In this document: positions 47,834 to 58,945 of the stretch, piece after piece
Layout of the letters: every line of letters begins with the position of its first letter
Position numbering within the stretch: the first letter of the stretch is position 1
Assembly (NCBI GenBank): GCA_026027325.1
Contig: JAMSLZ010000006.1
Coordinates: 1,612,001-1,676,000 of the forward strand
DNA: 64,000 nucleotides
Source: Actinomucor elegans
Lineage: Eukaryota > Mucoromycota > Mucoromycetes > Mucorales > Mucoraceae
Direction: 5' to 3'
The notes under the pieces: model-generated
Seen by the model: the letters and a program-made list of their open reading frames with translations, nothing else
The model's database searches: none
Told to the model about the DNA's origin: nothing
Position numbers and translations under genes: made by a program

Positions 47834-48755
47834 TTACATTTCTGCCCAATCCTTGACAGCAGAGGTAACATAGTTCAAGATTTTACAGCTGTTATCTTCA
47901 GTCACAGTCACCTTTTCCGGTAACAAATCACTTAGCTTTTGATAAGCGCTGAACTGAAGCACAAAGAAATCGATTTGACAGCCACCAAAACTCCATCCTT
48001 CATCGTCGACACGAACACAGCCATTGTGTACCTTTCCATCAGGTAATTTGACACCCTTTAGTTCCTTAATAAACAATTTACTACCATATTTTAAATCATT
48101 GGAGGCTACCGAGACCCAAGGTGTCAAACTGTTTCCATCACTACCGAGACCATAAGGACTTTTTTTGCGATTGACCTTCATAAATGTATTATCACCATCA
48201 TCTAAATTCACCATGACACCATCTTTCAAAAGGCCTGTGCCTTCCATTTGGAATTTCTATGTACAAAAAAAAGGGGGGGTTAGTATACATGGTGGTTATA
48301 GAAAATTGCAATATATATCCATATACCTCATAGGTAGTCTTGGAAACTTTAGCAATCACAGATCCAGAGGTAGTTTTGAGCGATTTACTCTTGGAGCCGC
48401 TCAAGGTCACAATATTGCCATTGTTGAGCATGTCCTTATCACCTTGCTTTGGGATCCAGTATTGTGTCAATGTAGCACGCTTGTAGCAGCTGCTCAAACC
48501 TCTTTTGGTGTTTTGGAGTTTGCTGGCCATACGATTGATATCGCGTTTGGATGCCTTTTTATTCGAGTCCTTTTTGGTTTTGTGATTTTCGAGATGCACA
48601 GCATCTTCTTCAGCGGAGATAACAGTTGATGGGTCTTTGAGATTTACCTCAAAATCAGAGATGGCGGAATGGATTGGGTTGGCAGTTACAATAGAAATAC
48701 ATACAAGTAATGCGACAAGGAAAGTAGTATACAATGTGAAGCTAGTGGATTTCAT
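47834..48755 (-). CDS. Secreted 3D-domain (double-psi beta-barrel-like) protein
   Basis: Exons 48755-48327 and 48256-47834, joined at donor GTATAT and acceptor ACATAG with a TACTAAC branch site; 283 aa. A signal peptide covers residues 1-25 (FTLYTTFLVALLVCISIVTANP). A basic KxxR/KR-rich propeptide-like stretch follows (KTKKDSNKKASKRDINR). The C-terminal half ends in a 3D-like motif: YGSKLFIKELKGVKLPDGK, then HNGCVRVDDEGWSFGGCQIDFFV, resembling the Asp-rich core of the MltA/RlpA/expansin-like barrel where GCVRVDD and the IDFF block form the site. Two Cys in this block could form a disulfide. It probably acts outside the cell, on or near the wall. Fungal 3D-domain proteins have no firmly established reaction. 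Confidence 0.65.
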
Positions 48756-49821
48756 TTTTTGATTTGTTTTTATGGATCTATATATATGTATATAATGCTA
48801 TGTGCAGGAAGAGAGTATTAAAGACCAGCTTTAAGATGTGTACGAAGTGCTTGTAAAAGTGATTGTTTGAGTAAATGATAGTGAGAAAGTATGCTTGCTT
48901 TTGAGTCTTTATATACTTGTTAGTGAATAGGAGCCCTAATCGACTATGTTACCTGGTTTAATTAAGGATGATTACTGACGACTATTCACATTATATTACG
49001 AAAGGGTAAGACTTCCATTTTCAATGGATGGGAGTAGTGTAGTGTCAATAAGCCCTAATTAGTGTAACTGATTCAATCAATCCGCAGAAGCCGGAACATA
49101 ATTTTTTATAATGATGGTGTGTAAGCTCAGCCTGTTTGAAACATGCTTTGTTATGAATTGACCAAAAAAATAGTATAGAGCGAGAATATATATTGAACAA
49201 AAGAGCTATGATTGTATTGAAGGACGAGATATATTGCGCAGGCAATTGATTTTATCTACCGGACCAAGGATGCGCTATAACGAAGAAGATCATTTGCCTA
49301 ACAATATTATAGATATTAGCAGCAGGTAACCTTACACAGATTAAAAAAAAAAACAGTAATGTGATTGTACTGGGTAACATACCGCTATGGCATCAGATCC
49401 AGGGTATCAGATACGCAATAACACCATGCCTATATGCATTTCGGTCAACAAGCATGTAATTTGGTCAGGCCAAGATCATGCCAAACTCAGGGCTTTATTT
49501 TTATTTTTATTCTTATAGACTAATCAATCGCTTTCATAAGCTGATACCTATTGCTTTCATAAACTGATACCTATTGTTTTCATAAAGAGCTTAATATAAA
49601 CAGTATTCTACGTGCCTGATATCAATTAATCGATATACAAAGGCGACAATTAGTGCGCATACTTTAGAGTCTAACCGAGATTTGAAGAGCGCCTCCTGTG
49701 ATTTATTATGGACGGAAATACCGAGATTCGTTTGTTTCATGTTTTCTGCTTTTGTATACCCGAACTACATTTGGGTTCAAGTAGAAAATAGCAAAAATCA
49801 ATTTATTATAACTAACAGACG
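48756..49821. other. Intergenic gap, about 1.1 kb
   Basis: Contains the TATA box above and, at about 49535-49590, three short near-repeats of CTTTCATAA(A/G)CTGATACCTATTG. No gene seen. Confidence 0.55.
48907..48915 (-). promoter_or_regulatory. TATA box of the secreted 3D-domain gene
   Basis: TATATAAAG on the minus strand, about 150 bp upstream of the ATG at 48755. Confidence 0.5.
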
Positions 49822-51986
49822 TTAATTACTATAATTCTTTCTAGGAGCATTTCTATCTAACCATGATTCGGCTCTATCTAAATCTTCTTGTTCATTTTCA
49901 ATAGCTCTGACACACCATCCCAGTTCATATTTGTCTTCTAAACTACTACAAAGCATCTCCGCCAAGAATTTCTTTCGGGTTGTAGCTTCATCCACACAGA
50001 AATAAAGCTGAGGATTAGGATTGGGAAGCGCTAGTTCCCGGGGTAAGCTTTTAATCATTGGTATTAATAAACTTGCAGCTGTAGTGGCGTCTTTTACTTC
50101 TTTGGTACTTGTCGCGCAATACTTTTTTAATCAATTAGCCCAAAACATCGAGATAGATATATTGATATAAAAAAAAAAGTTACCTTGTTTCTGCACCAAT
50201 CATTTCCGCAGCCCATGGTAAATTGAGAATGAATTTTACGGGCAATTCGCTGGATAAGTTTGGCATTCTTTGGGTCATCCTCTGTGATCCAAAAAGGACC
50301 AAAGCAAAATTGGCAAAAAGAAAGTTTGTTCTTATTGGTTGCCTTTGGACGAATACAATTGCGATTACTGCAAGCGGGAGGCAATACTTGCTGCTGACGT
50401 TTGACTTCGTGGATCTTGGCATGAATTTGAATATCCTTGATGGGTATAGGCTTATTGCATTTTTGACAGGTAATTGTACGGGATCCGCAATAGCTTTCAT
50501 GAGAATGTAACCCAAGCAGTCGGTCTCTAGCGTCTAATGACACAACCCCTTGAGCAGTTAATATCTATTGATAAAGATGAAATAAATAAACAAATTAGAT
50601 ATTCAGTAGTGAGTATTGCTTACATGACAGTATCTACAAGTAATCAATTTCTCAGGACAAATGGTTCGACGATGTTCTGCTAATGCTTCAAACGACGATG
50701 CTGTATAACTGGCACAAATACAAGGTTTAGGTGTATGATGATAAGCGACATGTTTCTCGCGATCAAGGATTGTGCCAATATAATCACATTGATCGCAATG
50801 CCAGTGCTCTTCTAATTCTATACTATCCTTTTTAAACACTTTTCCGCAACCCCAAGGACACACAGTATTGTTTCTATAACAAAATCCTTCATGTAACATG
50901 ACAGTTCTATCGGCAATCCAGGCATGACAATTCTTGCATTGTACTTTTCCGTCTGTATCTTGAGATTCTTCTAACAAGTCCATTGGTGATTCTGTCACTT
51001 GGTTTGACTCCCATGATACAATTGTATTCTCGGCGTACCCATGAATGCCCACATGAGCCTTGGTAGAGGTCAGGTTGGTAAGCTGAATAGTTTTCTCTCT
51101 ATGTGAGTCTAAATTTGACCATTCATGATTATCCAAAGTGGGTGTTTTGTTATCTTGGCCGGTTATAACAATATCTATATTAAACCAAGGTCAGCCCCTA
51201 CTATGTTCTATACTGACTGATATGCATACCTGCGTCACCGGATTCAACAGTAACTTTAATAGCTATATCACTTGTTGCTTGCTGATGATCCAAATTCAAT
51301 GTCCAATAGATGTATTCTCGATGAGGTATCGGTACTTTAGATATCACCTCATTCAATTTCACATTCCTTGTTCTTTCAATTGCTTTGGTCGAACCATTTG
51401 ATTCTGTCGACGTAGGCTGGATGGGATCCATATCTACTTCCAAATCTGTATCCGTAATCGAAACCGCATCTTGAGGTTTCAACTCCAAAACCTGGAAATC
51501 ATAGGTTTTTCCACCATACCGACACGTCAGCATCTGTCCCTTTGTCAATGTATTGTAGTGTCCACGCAAATGAGCCTCCAAGGCCGCACGGTAATCAGTA
51601 ATATCGCGATAATCATGCGATATGGGCTTTAGTCGAGTCCAAATGCCTTTTGGTAGCAATTGCAGCTTGATCAATACACGATCTCCCTCTGACAACCGTA
51701 AAGCGTTTTTCATCCAAGTAGGTAGTTGTACTGTGTCGACATTGGAACTAAATTCTTTGACTCCACTATGAATAATGGCGCCTGTATGAGGGTGTCGTAA
51801 TTCAAAGGTTAAAGGTGAAGGTAATGTACCAGCATGGCCTACTTGCGAAAGTAATTGTTCAAGAGCGGAAGGAGGTAATACGATCTTGTCACCATCGTTA
51901 AGTTCATTGGATGTGTTTTGCACTAAATAATGAGAACTCCAACGAATATGGCTGAAATCAGGTTCAGTCTCTATTTGATCGTTCAT
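49822..51986 (-). CDS. UFD1-domain protein with TRAF-type zinc fingers
   Basis: Exons 51986-51230, 51174-50624, 50564-50184, 50121-49822; 662 aa. The first 200 residues are a Ufd1-like double barrel: HYLVQNTSNELNDGDKIVLPPSALEQLL, PSPLTFELRHPHTG, GVKEFSSNVDTVQLPTWM and LSEGDRVLIKL. The middle has repeated Cys/His pairs of TRAF type (CKNCHAWIADRTVMLHEGFCYRN, CPWGCGKVF, WHCDQCDYIG, CRYCH, CQKCNKPI, CFGPFW). The last 100 residues are helical and charged with EDLDRAESWLDRN. Known Ufd1 binds ubiquitin and Cdc48/Npl4; this Ufd1-plus-zinc-finger form is a separate family, probably also a ubiquitin adaptor. The end of exon 2 was set by reading-frame phase. Confidence 0.8.
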
Positions 51987-53390
51987 GGTTTTAATTGAAA
52001 AAGAAGAAAAAAAAAGTATGAGCAGTTTGAATTTTCATATATCAGGATTGCGTAACTGGCTTATTCAGATATGCTAGCAAGTTCTTTTTTCGTAGCATAA
52101 TAATAATTCGTGCCCGAGAAAAGACCGCGCACGGTGAAACACAGGCTCTGTTTTAGTGAATTTTTTTCGATATTTCCAAGTAAAAGGTGTTAGAAAAAAA
52201 AAAGCACTTTTTAGTATACCATATATATACAAGAAGCTCCGAAGCTTGTAATTAGGTGAAAAATAGGTAAAAAGAAAAGCAATAGACTGTCTAATCAAGC
52301 TCATGTATACATGAGGAACTACAAAAAACATTTAATATAACAAAATCATTCGAGCAGATCTGATGTTCCACCTAATGCAGTAACTCATTATGAACATGTG
52401 CTACTAATCAAATGTAGGATCAAGCCGAGATCAGTCGAGATCGTTTCATTTTATCCTTGTGCTGTGCCAAGTCTTCATGCAATTTTTTTTTTTTTTAAAA
52501 ATAGATCATGCTATAGAGGAATATTAAAGCAAATTGGCGCTCAAAATTAATAACCAAACGCTGTACATAATAAAGAATTTAATTTCCTTTCGATATGATA
52601 CAAGTTTCACATAAACTAATATATGGCTATAGTCCTTTCGTGTCAGAGACATAAAACCATTGTTATGTCGCAGTTGTCTAGGATCTGATCAACATATGAT
52701 ATAAAGTGCATATTAATGCTTCTAAAAGAATATGCCAAATATTCAATATTAGTCAATATATGAAGCTGGACCTGCATTATTGGGTGTTGATCTAGAGTCT
52801 TTGATCAAGGAACACCAACGGCGGCGGCGGTGGACGATCAATTCAATCCCAGTCTGCCAATACAGTTAAATTACCGCGTATCTGCTGCACATCTCAGGTG
52901 AATCACTTATTAGCAAAATGGAAACAAACAATCATTCAAAATAGACGTTGGTGTTACAGGGACGGTTTAGACACTATAAAAAGGAATGGGTATGTAACAC
53001 TGCTTATATAACAAAATCAAATAACATAGCAAGGCACAAGTATTTTATATTTGTATCAGTGTATGATATTATTATTTCCAATGATAGGATTCAAACAACG
53101 CGTCAAAGTGCAATTGACTCTTTAAAGAAACAGTTCTTTATCGAGGCACTTCCGTAATCCGCATCGTTGTCCATTCCAGGTAGTTCTGCCTTGGAGTCCA
53201 AATGGGCGTGCGCGCACTTAATATGGTTGGTTCCCTTATTAAACTGCAGCCAACGGTGGACCCAGAATAAAAATCCCCATATAAGGTTGATTCCGGTCGG
53301 TTTCTTTTTTTCGCGGCATTCATATAAATATCAGGCAAAATGTTATTGGCGCTTTTTTTCTCTTTTCTTATCACAACAAAAAAGAACAAG
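51987..53390. other. Intergenic gap, about 1.4 kb
   Basis: Holds divergent promoters. A copy of the intergenic repeat motif lies at about 52360-52450 in reverse orientation (reverse complement reads GATCTCGGCTTGATC, then CATTTGATTAGTAG, then CATGTTCATAATGAG). A short GCGGCGGCGG run is at 52812-52825. No gene seen. Confidence 0.6.
53323..53330 (+). promoter_or_regulatory. TATA box of the response regulator gene
   Basis: TATAAATA about 60 bp upstream of the ATG at 53391. An in-frame ATG at 53340 lies only 10 bp downstream of this box, likely before the transcription start, so the later ATG is preferred. Confidence 0.5.
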
Positions 53391-54219
53391 ATGGATTACT
53401 TTGCCTATCAGTGTAAAAGAAGATCAATTTCAATAGATGCGGCACCAAATGAGTGCAGCACCAAGAGTTCTTCATCGTCTGTACCAACTACACCTACTGT
53501 ATTCATTCATGACACAGGCAAATCGCCTTCCAGACCAACATGTATCCGTTATTCTGCTTCATTTTTTTCATCGAATAAACCAAATAATAGTACTGTATCA
53601 TTGATATCGACTTCTTTACCTTCACCGCCTTCTACACCTTATATACCAGCAGTATTACCTTCATTATCAATGCCATCTTCAGTCTATTCAAAAAGAAGAT
53701 TTAGTAACCCACCGCATACAATCTACGCGCCTCGGCTTCATATACTGTTGGTGGATGATAATAGCATTAATCTTCAAGTTTTATCTCGGCTTTTGAATAC
53801 ACACATGTCAGATTATATCGAACATATAGAGCTAGTAAAGAGTGGTGTCAAGGCATTAGAGATATTGAAATGTAGACCGTTTGATCTCATTCTGATGGAT
53901 ATTGATATGCCAATTTTAAATGGCATTGAAACTACCAAGCATATCCGTTCTTCTTCTGAATTTGATATCTTGCCGCAAAATAGAAAGAGTCCTATTGTTG
54001 CAGTTACTACGAATGATTCACCAGCATGGCGTCAAACTTACAAGGACATTGGCATGGTAAGTGCTTGTAGTATATGTATATGTATGCGCAAGAACTAACG
54101 TTGTTATTAAATAGAATGGCTGTATTGGTAAACCTATTTCACCTATGGATCTTAAAAAGACACTGTCTGCAGTACTTGAGCTTCATCTTCCTGTTCCACC
54201 TGCCTATACACCCGAATAA
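53391..54219 (+). CDS. Stand-alone response regulator receiver protein
   Basis: Exons 53391-54056 and 54115-54219; 256 aa. An N-terminal Ser/Thr/Pro-rich region (residues 1-110) precedes a receiver domain with all key residues: the acidic pair Asp122-Asp123 in LLVDDNSIN, phospho-acceptor Asp170 in LILMDIDMPILNG, Thr206 in AVTTND, and Lys228 in IGKPIS (coded by exon 2). No DNA-binding or kinase domain. In fungi such small regulators (Srr1-like) take phosphate from a histidine phosphotransfer protein in two-component stress or morphogenesis signalling. No partner kinase is in the window. An upstream in-frame ATG at 53340 would add 17 hydrophobic residues. Confidence 0.85.
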
Positions 54220-56000
54220 CTCGCAAACTATCGTTCTTTATTATACCCTACATTTATTATTATAGAACTTATACCATTCAGCTGCTTCTCATCTTGTAAA
54301 TAATAAATCCCAAACAAACAATCTCCTTCTAACTGTGTGAAATGCTCTTTTCGCATGGGCGTGTAACCAAATGGGTGCTTGGCTTATTCATAATTCTATT
54401 TAATAAAACTCGAAAAGACACGGGGTCTTTTAGTGTTACTGTTCATCAGCTGTACAGTTTTCTGAGCTAAAAGCCTTTTTTTTTTGTTATTAATTCTTGA
54501 CTTGCAGTGCTCGGGTAAACAGCCCATTTCCCCTTTTGTTACTCAAATCAATTCATCTATTAGATTCTATTTCTTAACGTACGATGTATCCTCATATCGG
54601 TCTATGTTTTATTCTTTCGTTAAGCAATTTGCAGTATTTTCCGATACAGGTCCTACTCACATAACAGCGGTATACCCGATCAAAAAATACGCTAACAGAG
54701 CAGCCACGTTTTCATGGTGATTGATGATCTGGAAGCTTAATCTTGAATGATAATGACAGTGCTCTCATGATTCCTGATGGCATCAGTTTTTAGTTTTATT
54801 TTTATTTTATTTCTGCATAGTTAATCAATGACACAGCACTCCTTATTCGAGTCAATTGGATATATATATACACATATGTGTTATAACATGTTATATGTCA
54901 GGTGTTTTAAGAAGATAGCCTCACTGTGTTGAGTAGCGCATTTATCTCTCAAGAAGAGTAGGCAAATTAGTGATACGATAGAATTACTTGTACGCATTAG
55001 AAGAGGTTTCTGGATACAGAGGTACAACGTGGTACTGCACTCTAGCACTACGTTGGACGGCATGTGTATGATTGTATGCAAAGTCTTTTTATTGACTAAT
55101 TTTTCATTGTTCTTTTTTTGTTTGGAGTTTCAAACATGAACTCTGCTATTGTAGATAGTTCATTCTTTGTGCATCTTTGTATGTTTTTTATGCCACATTC
55201 CGTCTATTAAGCATCAGTAAGGTTTTGAGATGGACTGTAGGTGCAAGGAATAGGTGCATGGGTCATCTCCGATGATAAGAAATGTCACGCTAATATCGTA
55301 AAGACACATACGAAAAAGTGCCGTAATAGCTCGCCAAAGCGTCTAGTAACTGTGCTGCGCTAATATATGATCTGCTCCATTAAAATTTATCAAATCTGAC
55401 CTTTACTCATTTATAGAAACAAACAAAAAAAAACTATTATTCTATTCGAATCATCAAAAATAATGTTTCATTATAAACTATCATGTTTCTAACTGTTTTA
55501 AAAAAGTGATATAAAGTTCCTAGTTTTTTATTGGTAGCAACAATTTAACCAAAATTTCTGAAGCACAAATGTCTCATTTCATTTTCATGATACTACAGCA
55601 ATAGCTGTATATAATAATGTGCGTAAAATTAAAATGCGCATCTAATAGAAAAGCAGCCAGTTCATTTTATCCTTTAATATATTGATAAAAACGCATTTTT
55701 TTTATTAGTTTTATATAAATGCAGCCAAATTTCAAGTATTTTAAATATAACAAGTCCCATAAAAAAAAACTCTAGGTACTCTTCAATTCATTAAGCCTGC
55801 TTTATTAATGTATTTAGCCTTATCGAGCTCCACGAAAAAAAAAAAAAAAATGAAGCGATACCTGAAATTTCTGGACCTATAGGGTTGTTTCTTTAGGATT
55901 TTTCTAAATTGGGATTTTTTCCCTCATCTTTGACTTTTGGATATTACCTGAGCGATTTCTGCTTCATATAACCTCTAACGATTACGGTATGCACTTTTAT

Positions 56001-56034
56001 ACAGCTTCGTCTAGTCTATTATATACGAAGTTAT
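56001..56034. repeat. lox-like 13-8-13 imperfect palindrome
   Basis: Right arm TATACGAAGTTAT (56022-56034) is identical to a 13-bp loxP arm. Left arm ACAGCTTCGTCTA (56001-56013) matches the other loxP arm at 10 of 13 positions. The spacer is exactly 8 bp (GTCTATTA) and unlike the loxP spacer. Flanks do not match sequencing-linker sequence known to me. Possibly chance. Confidence 0.7.
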
Positions 56035-56778
56035 CATACAATCGAAAAGAAGGGTGTTTATTAAAACATAGTTATTATTTAATTCTATCAGCTTCATATT
56101 TATTGGTCATTTGAAGCTGAGCCGAAGACAGTGATACTATCATTGCTCATGTATATACATGATAAAAATACACGTTTCAGGCAAGTAGTAGTTCTAGGTG
56201 ATATGATGGATTTATATTATGACACACTTTGTCTTATAAAGTGTATCTACTCACCTATATTGATGTGGATTTTATCAAAGAAAAGTTCTGTTTTTTTTAT
56301 ATCATCTACAAGTGTGGATCTTGCTATAGGTTCATTTCAAACCTTTTATTATAAATATTACTCTGGTGCCCCCCTTTTTTTTAAAAAAAAATCAAGATGA
56401 AACCCTTGAAGACAACAAATTAATTAAATACGACATTTTACCAAGGTCAGCTGAGATGTATAGAGAATTTTTTAATGCTGCAAGTATTAAAAGTGGCAAA
56501 AAATGCAGTAAAATGGTATTCAATAATGATACAGTAGATAATTAGATAATAACAAATAAAGTATCGGCAGAAAATAAGTATGTATGTGTGTATGTCGAAT
56601 GGTGTAAATATTATTTTCAATCTATTGAGTTTCTTTTGATGGAAAAACTGTTTGTCGAATCACAGCCATAGATACTGATAAAAATATACAAAAAGCATGT
56701 TCATACAATCGCAGGCACAGCTAGTGCATACTGCTTATAAATAATGTTTGAAAGTGTCGTTATCACTCTCCAAAAGAT

Positions 56779-57036
56779 ATGATTGTTTCTAAAGCTATTG
56801 TTGTACTTTTTTCATTGACTATTTTTGGTCAAACATCGTATTTGAACCACCTTATATTTAAACAAACCACTGTATCAATTACAGAATTTTTATTAAAGAG
56901 TAGTTTTGAAACTGTTCCGGATACCCAAGACTTTTATGCGGTTAATAATGCATATCGCTTCTCTTCGAAACGAATGCACTTCCAACAAGATAAAGCTTCG
57001 AATAAATCAACGTGCTTCCGTGTAATACCCCTATGA
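56779..57036 (+). CDS. Possible small secreted protein, 85 aa (uncertain)
   Basis: The frame begins MIVSKAIVVLFSLTIFGQTS, which reads like a signal peptide, followed by a polar 65-residue stretch with a single Cys near the end (KSTCFRVIPL). No family recognised, no intron seen. It lies alone in a gap. The composition is AT-driven, so a chance frame is quite possible. Confidence 0.25.
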   Translation: MIVSKAIVVLFSLTIFGQTSYLNHLIFKQTTVSITEFLLKSSFETVPDTQDFYAVNNAYRFSSKRMHFQQDKASNKSTCFRVIPL

Positions 57037-57745
57037 AAGCCAATAAGACTCTATTATATGCTGAAAATTGCATTCTGGAGGTGTTAAATAAAATCATGAG
57101 TTCTCCACCTTCGAACACCTGACTGTACTTTTAGTAATGAAGACATCATTGCCGAGACTAGATTTTTAATACAAGATCACTATATACATGTATTTATTAG
57201 CTTGTGTTTCATTATTTGAAAACATCCGCTTTTTAAAGTATAGCCAAGCATCTCGAAGTAAAGTCTATAACTCAACAATGGTTTGCCAAACGTTTTTGCT
57301 GCTGATTTTCAAGTTATAATTTGATAGGATATAGTTCTGTATTTTTCAAATACAAATATTTGAATTTTTAAGCCTAAAATATTAAAGCCCAAGGACGACC
57401 ACTAAATTAAATATAGCTCAAAATTACAATAAATAATTATAAGATATATATAATTCAAAATGCACAAAAAGCTTCATAATTTTTGCTAATAACTAATATA
57501 TCATTTGAGACTTTCTTACTATCTAAAAGTGGCATCAAAATACTCAGAAATGAAGGCCCAAAGTCTCAAATATTGATCTTCTAGTGCCCAGCGACCAATG
57601 AAACCATTTTAACTTAGCAGTCAGAAAAGTGTGACGGTGCTTCGAGGTTTATTTTTTTTTCTTCAGCTTGGTATGTAAAGAGCGACCCCCTCTACAAAGC
57701 AGATAGGCCTGTCGAAAAAAAAAAAGGGCATTTTGCACCCAACCA

Positions 57746-58825
57746 ATGTTTCGTTTAGGAAGAGTTCTTCAGCAAGCCACGCGTAAGGCACCTACCGTGG
57801 CCGTTCGTCCCTTATACCAAAACAACAATGTCAGCAGTCTCATTTCTCGCATGAACCAAATGCGTCTTTACACCAGCAAAGCTGAAGGACCCAGCTTTTT
57901 AACTGGTTTCAACACACAAGGCAATGCCATGACCAGCATCAAGGCATCTGCTACACCTTCTACCCAGTTCAAAACCAAGAAACCCACTACACCGGGTAAG
58001 CGTTGGTTAAAGCGAGTTCCTCGTGATCATCTCTACAAGGGTAAAGCCGTACGTGCATTGACCATCGCCAAGCGAAGCACAGGTGGTCGTAACAATACTG
58101 GCCGCATCACTATCCGTCATCGCGGTGGAGGACATAAAAGACGTATTCGTATTATTGACTGGCATCGCCAAGAATCTGGTTCACAAACTGTCATGCGTTT
58201 GGAACATGACCCTGGACGTACCGCCTGGATCGCCCTTTTGAAACACGATAGTACAGGCAAACTCAGTTATATTGTCGCTCCTCACGGCATCAAGACTGGT
58301 GATAAAGTCACTTCCTATAGATCCCACACCAGTTCAACAGAAGGAGAACAAATTACGCGTACTGTAGCTATTGATGCTGGTAACTGCATGCCTCTCAAGA
58401 TGATTCCTGTAGGTACTATTTTGCACAATATTGGTTTGAAGCGTAATGGTCCTGCTGTAATGGCCAGATCCGCTGGCGCTTATGCTCAGTTGATCCAAAC
58501 GGGTGAAACAGGTTATGCACAAGTACGTTTGTCAAGTGGTGAAGTGCGTTTAGTGCCTGTAGATGCTTGTGCTACGATTGGTGCAGTCAGTAACCCTGAT
58601 CATCAGCATGAAATGCTCGGTAAGGCTGGTAGATCCAGATGGTTGGGCATTCGTCCTACTGTGCGTGGTATGGCTATGAACTCTTGTGACCATCCTCATG
58701 GTGGTGGTAGAGGTAAATCGAAGGGTAATAAAGATCCTAGATCGCCTTGGGGTGTATTGGCAAAGGGTGGTAAGACTAGAAAGACTCCCAACCAATTCGT
58801 TGTAAAGCCAAGACCTAGAAGATAA
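57746..58825 (+). CDS. RML2: Mitochondrial large-subunit ribosomal protein uL2m (Rml2)
   Basis: Single exon, 359 aa. The N-terminus (MFRLGRVLQQATRKAPTVAVRPLYQ) is a typical mitochondrial targeting peptide. From about residue 90 the bacterial L2 fold is clear: GRNNTGRITIRHRGGGHKRRIRIIDW, then LEHDPGRTAWIALLKH, and the C-terminal MNSCDHPHGGGRGKSKGNKDPRSPWG, which includes the conserved His near the peptidyl-transferase centre. It serves the mitochondrial ribosome. There is no intron, unlike almost all neighbours, which is common for compact ribosomal-protein genes but notable here. The next gene starts 120 bp downstream on the same strand. Confidence 0.97.
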   Translation: MFRLGRVLQQATRKAPTVAVRPLYQNNNVSSLISRMNQMRLYTSKAEGPSFLTGFNTQGNAMTSIKASATPSTQFKTKKPTTPGKRWLKRVPRDHLYKGKAVRALTIAKRSTGGRNNTGRITIRHRGGGHKRRIRIIDWHRQESGSQTVMRLEHDPGRTAWIALLKHDSTGKLSYIVAPHGIKTGDKVTSYRSHTSSTEGEQITRTVAIDAGNCMPLKMIPVGTILHNIGLKRNGPAVMARSAGAYAQLIQTGETGYAQVRLSSGEVRLVPVDACATIGAVSNPDHQHEMLGKAGRSRWLGIRPTVRGMAMNSCDHPHGGGRGKSKGNKDPRSPWGVLAKGGKTRKTPNQFVVKPRPRR

Positions 58826-58945
58826 TTTCGTAGTATATAGACTCTTTCTCTCTCACTCTTTGTATTATTTAAAAACTACTATATAATTAAAAAAAATGGT
58901 ATATAACAGCTCTTCTTTCCTTTTGTTACATTACAACTTGAAAAT

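Larger units (their letters stand above)
54220..57745. other. Intergenic gap, about 3.5 kb
   Basis: The longest gene-poor stretch in the window. It contains short frames at 54484-54720, 56131-56400 and 56779-57036 (the last listed separately), the lox-like palindrome at 56001-56034, and an A tract near 55838-55850. No RNA gene recognised. Confidence 0.55.

Noticed and set aside
53340..53390. Earlier start for the response regulator (MLLALFFSFL...)
   Set aside because: It lies about 10 bp after a TATA box, so probably upstream of the transcript start; the hydrophobic 17 residues do not suit a cytosolic regulator.
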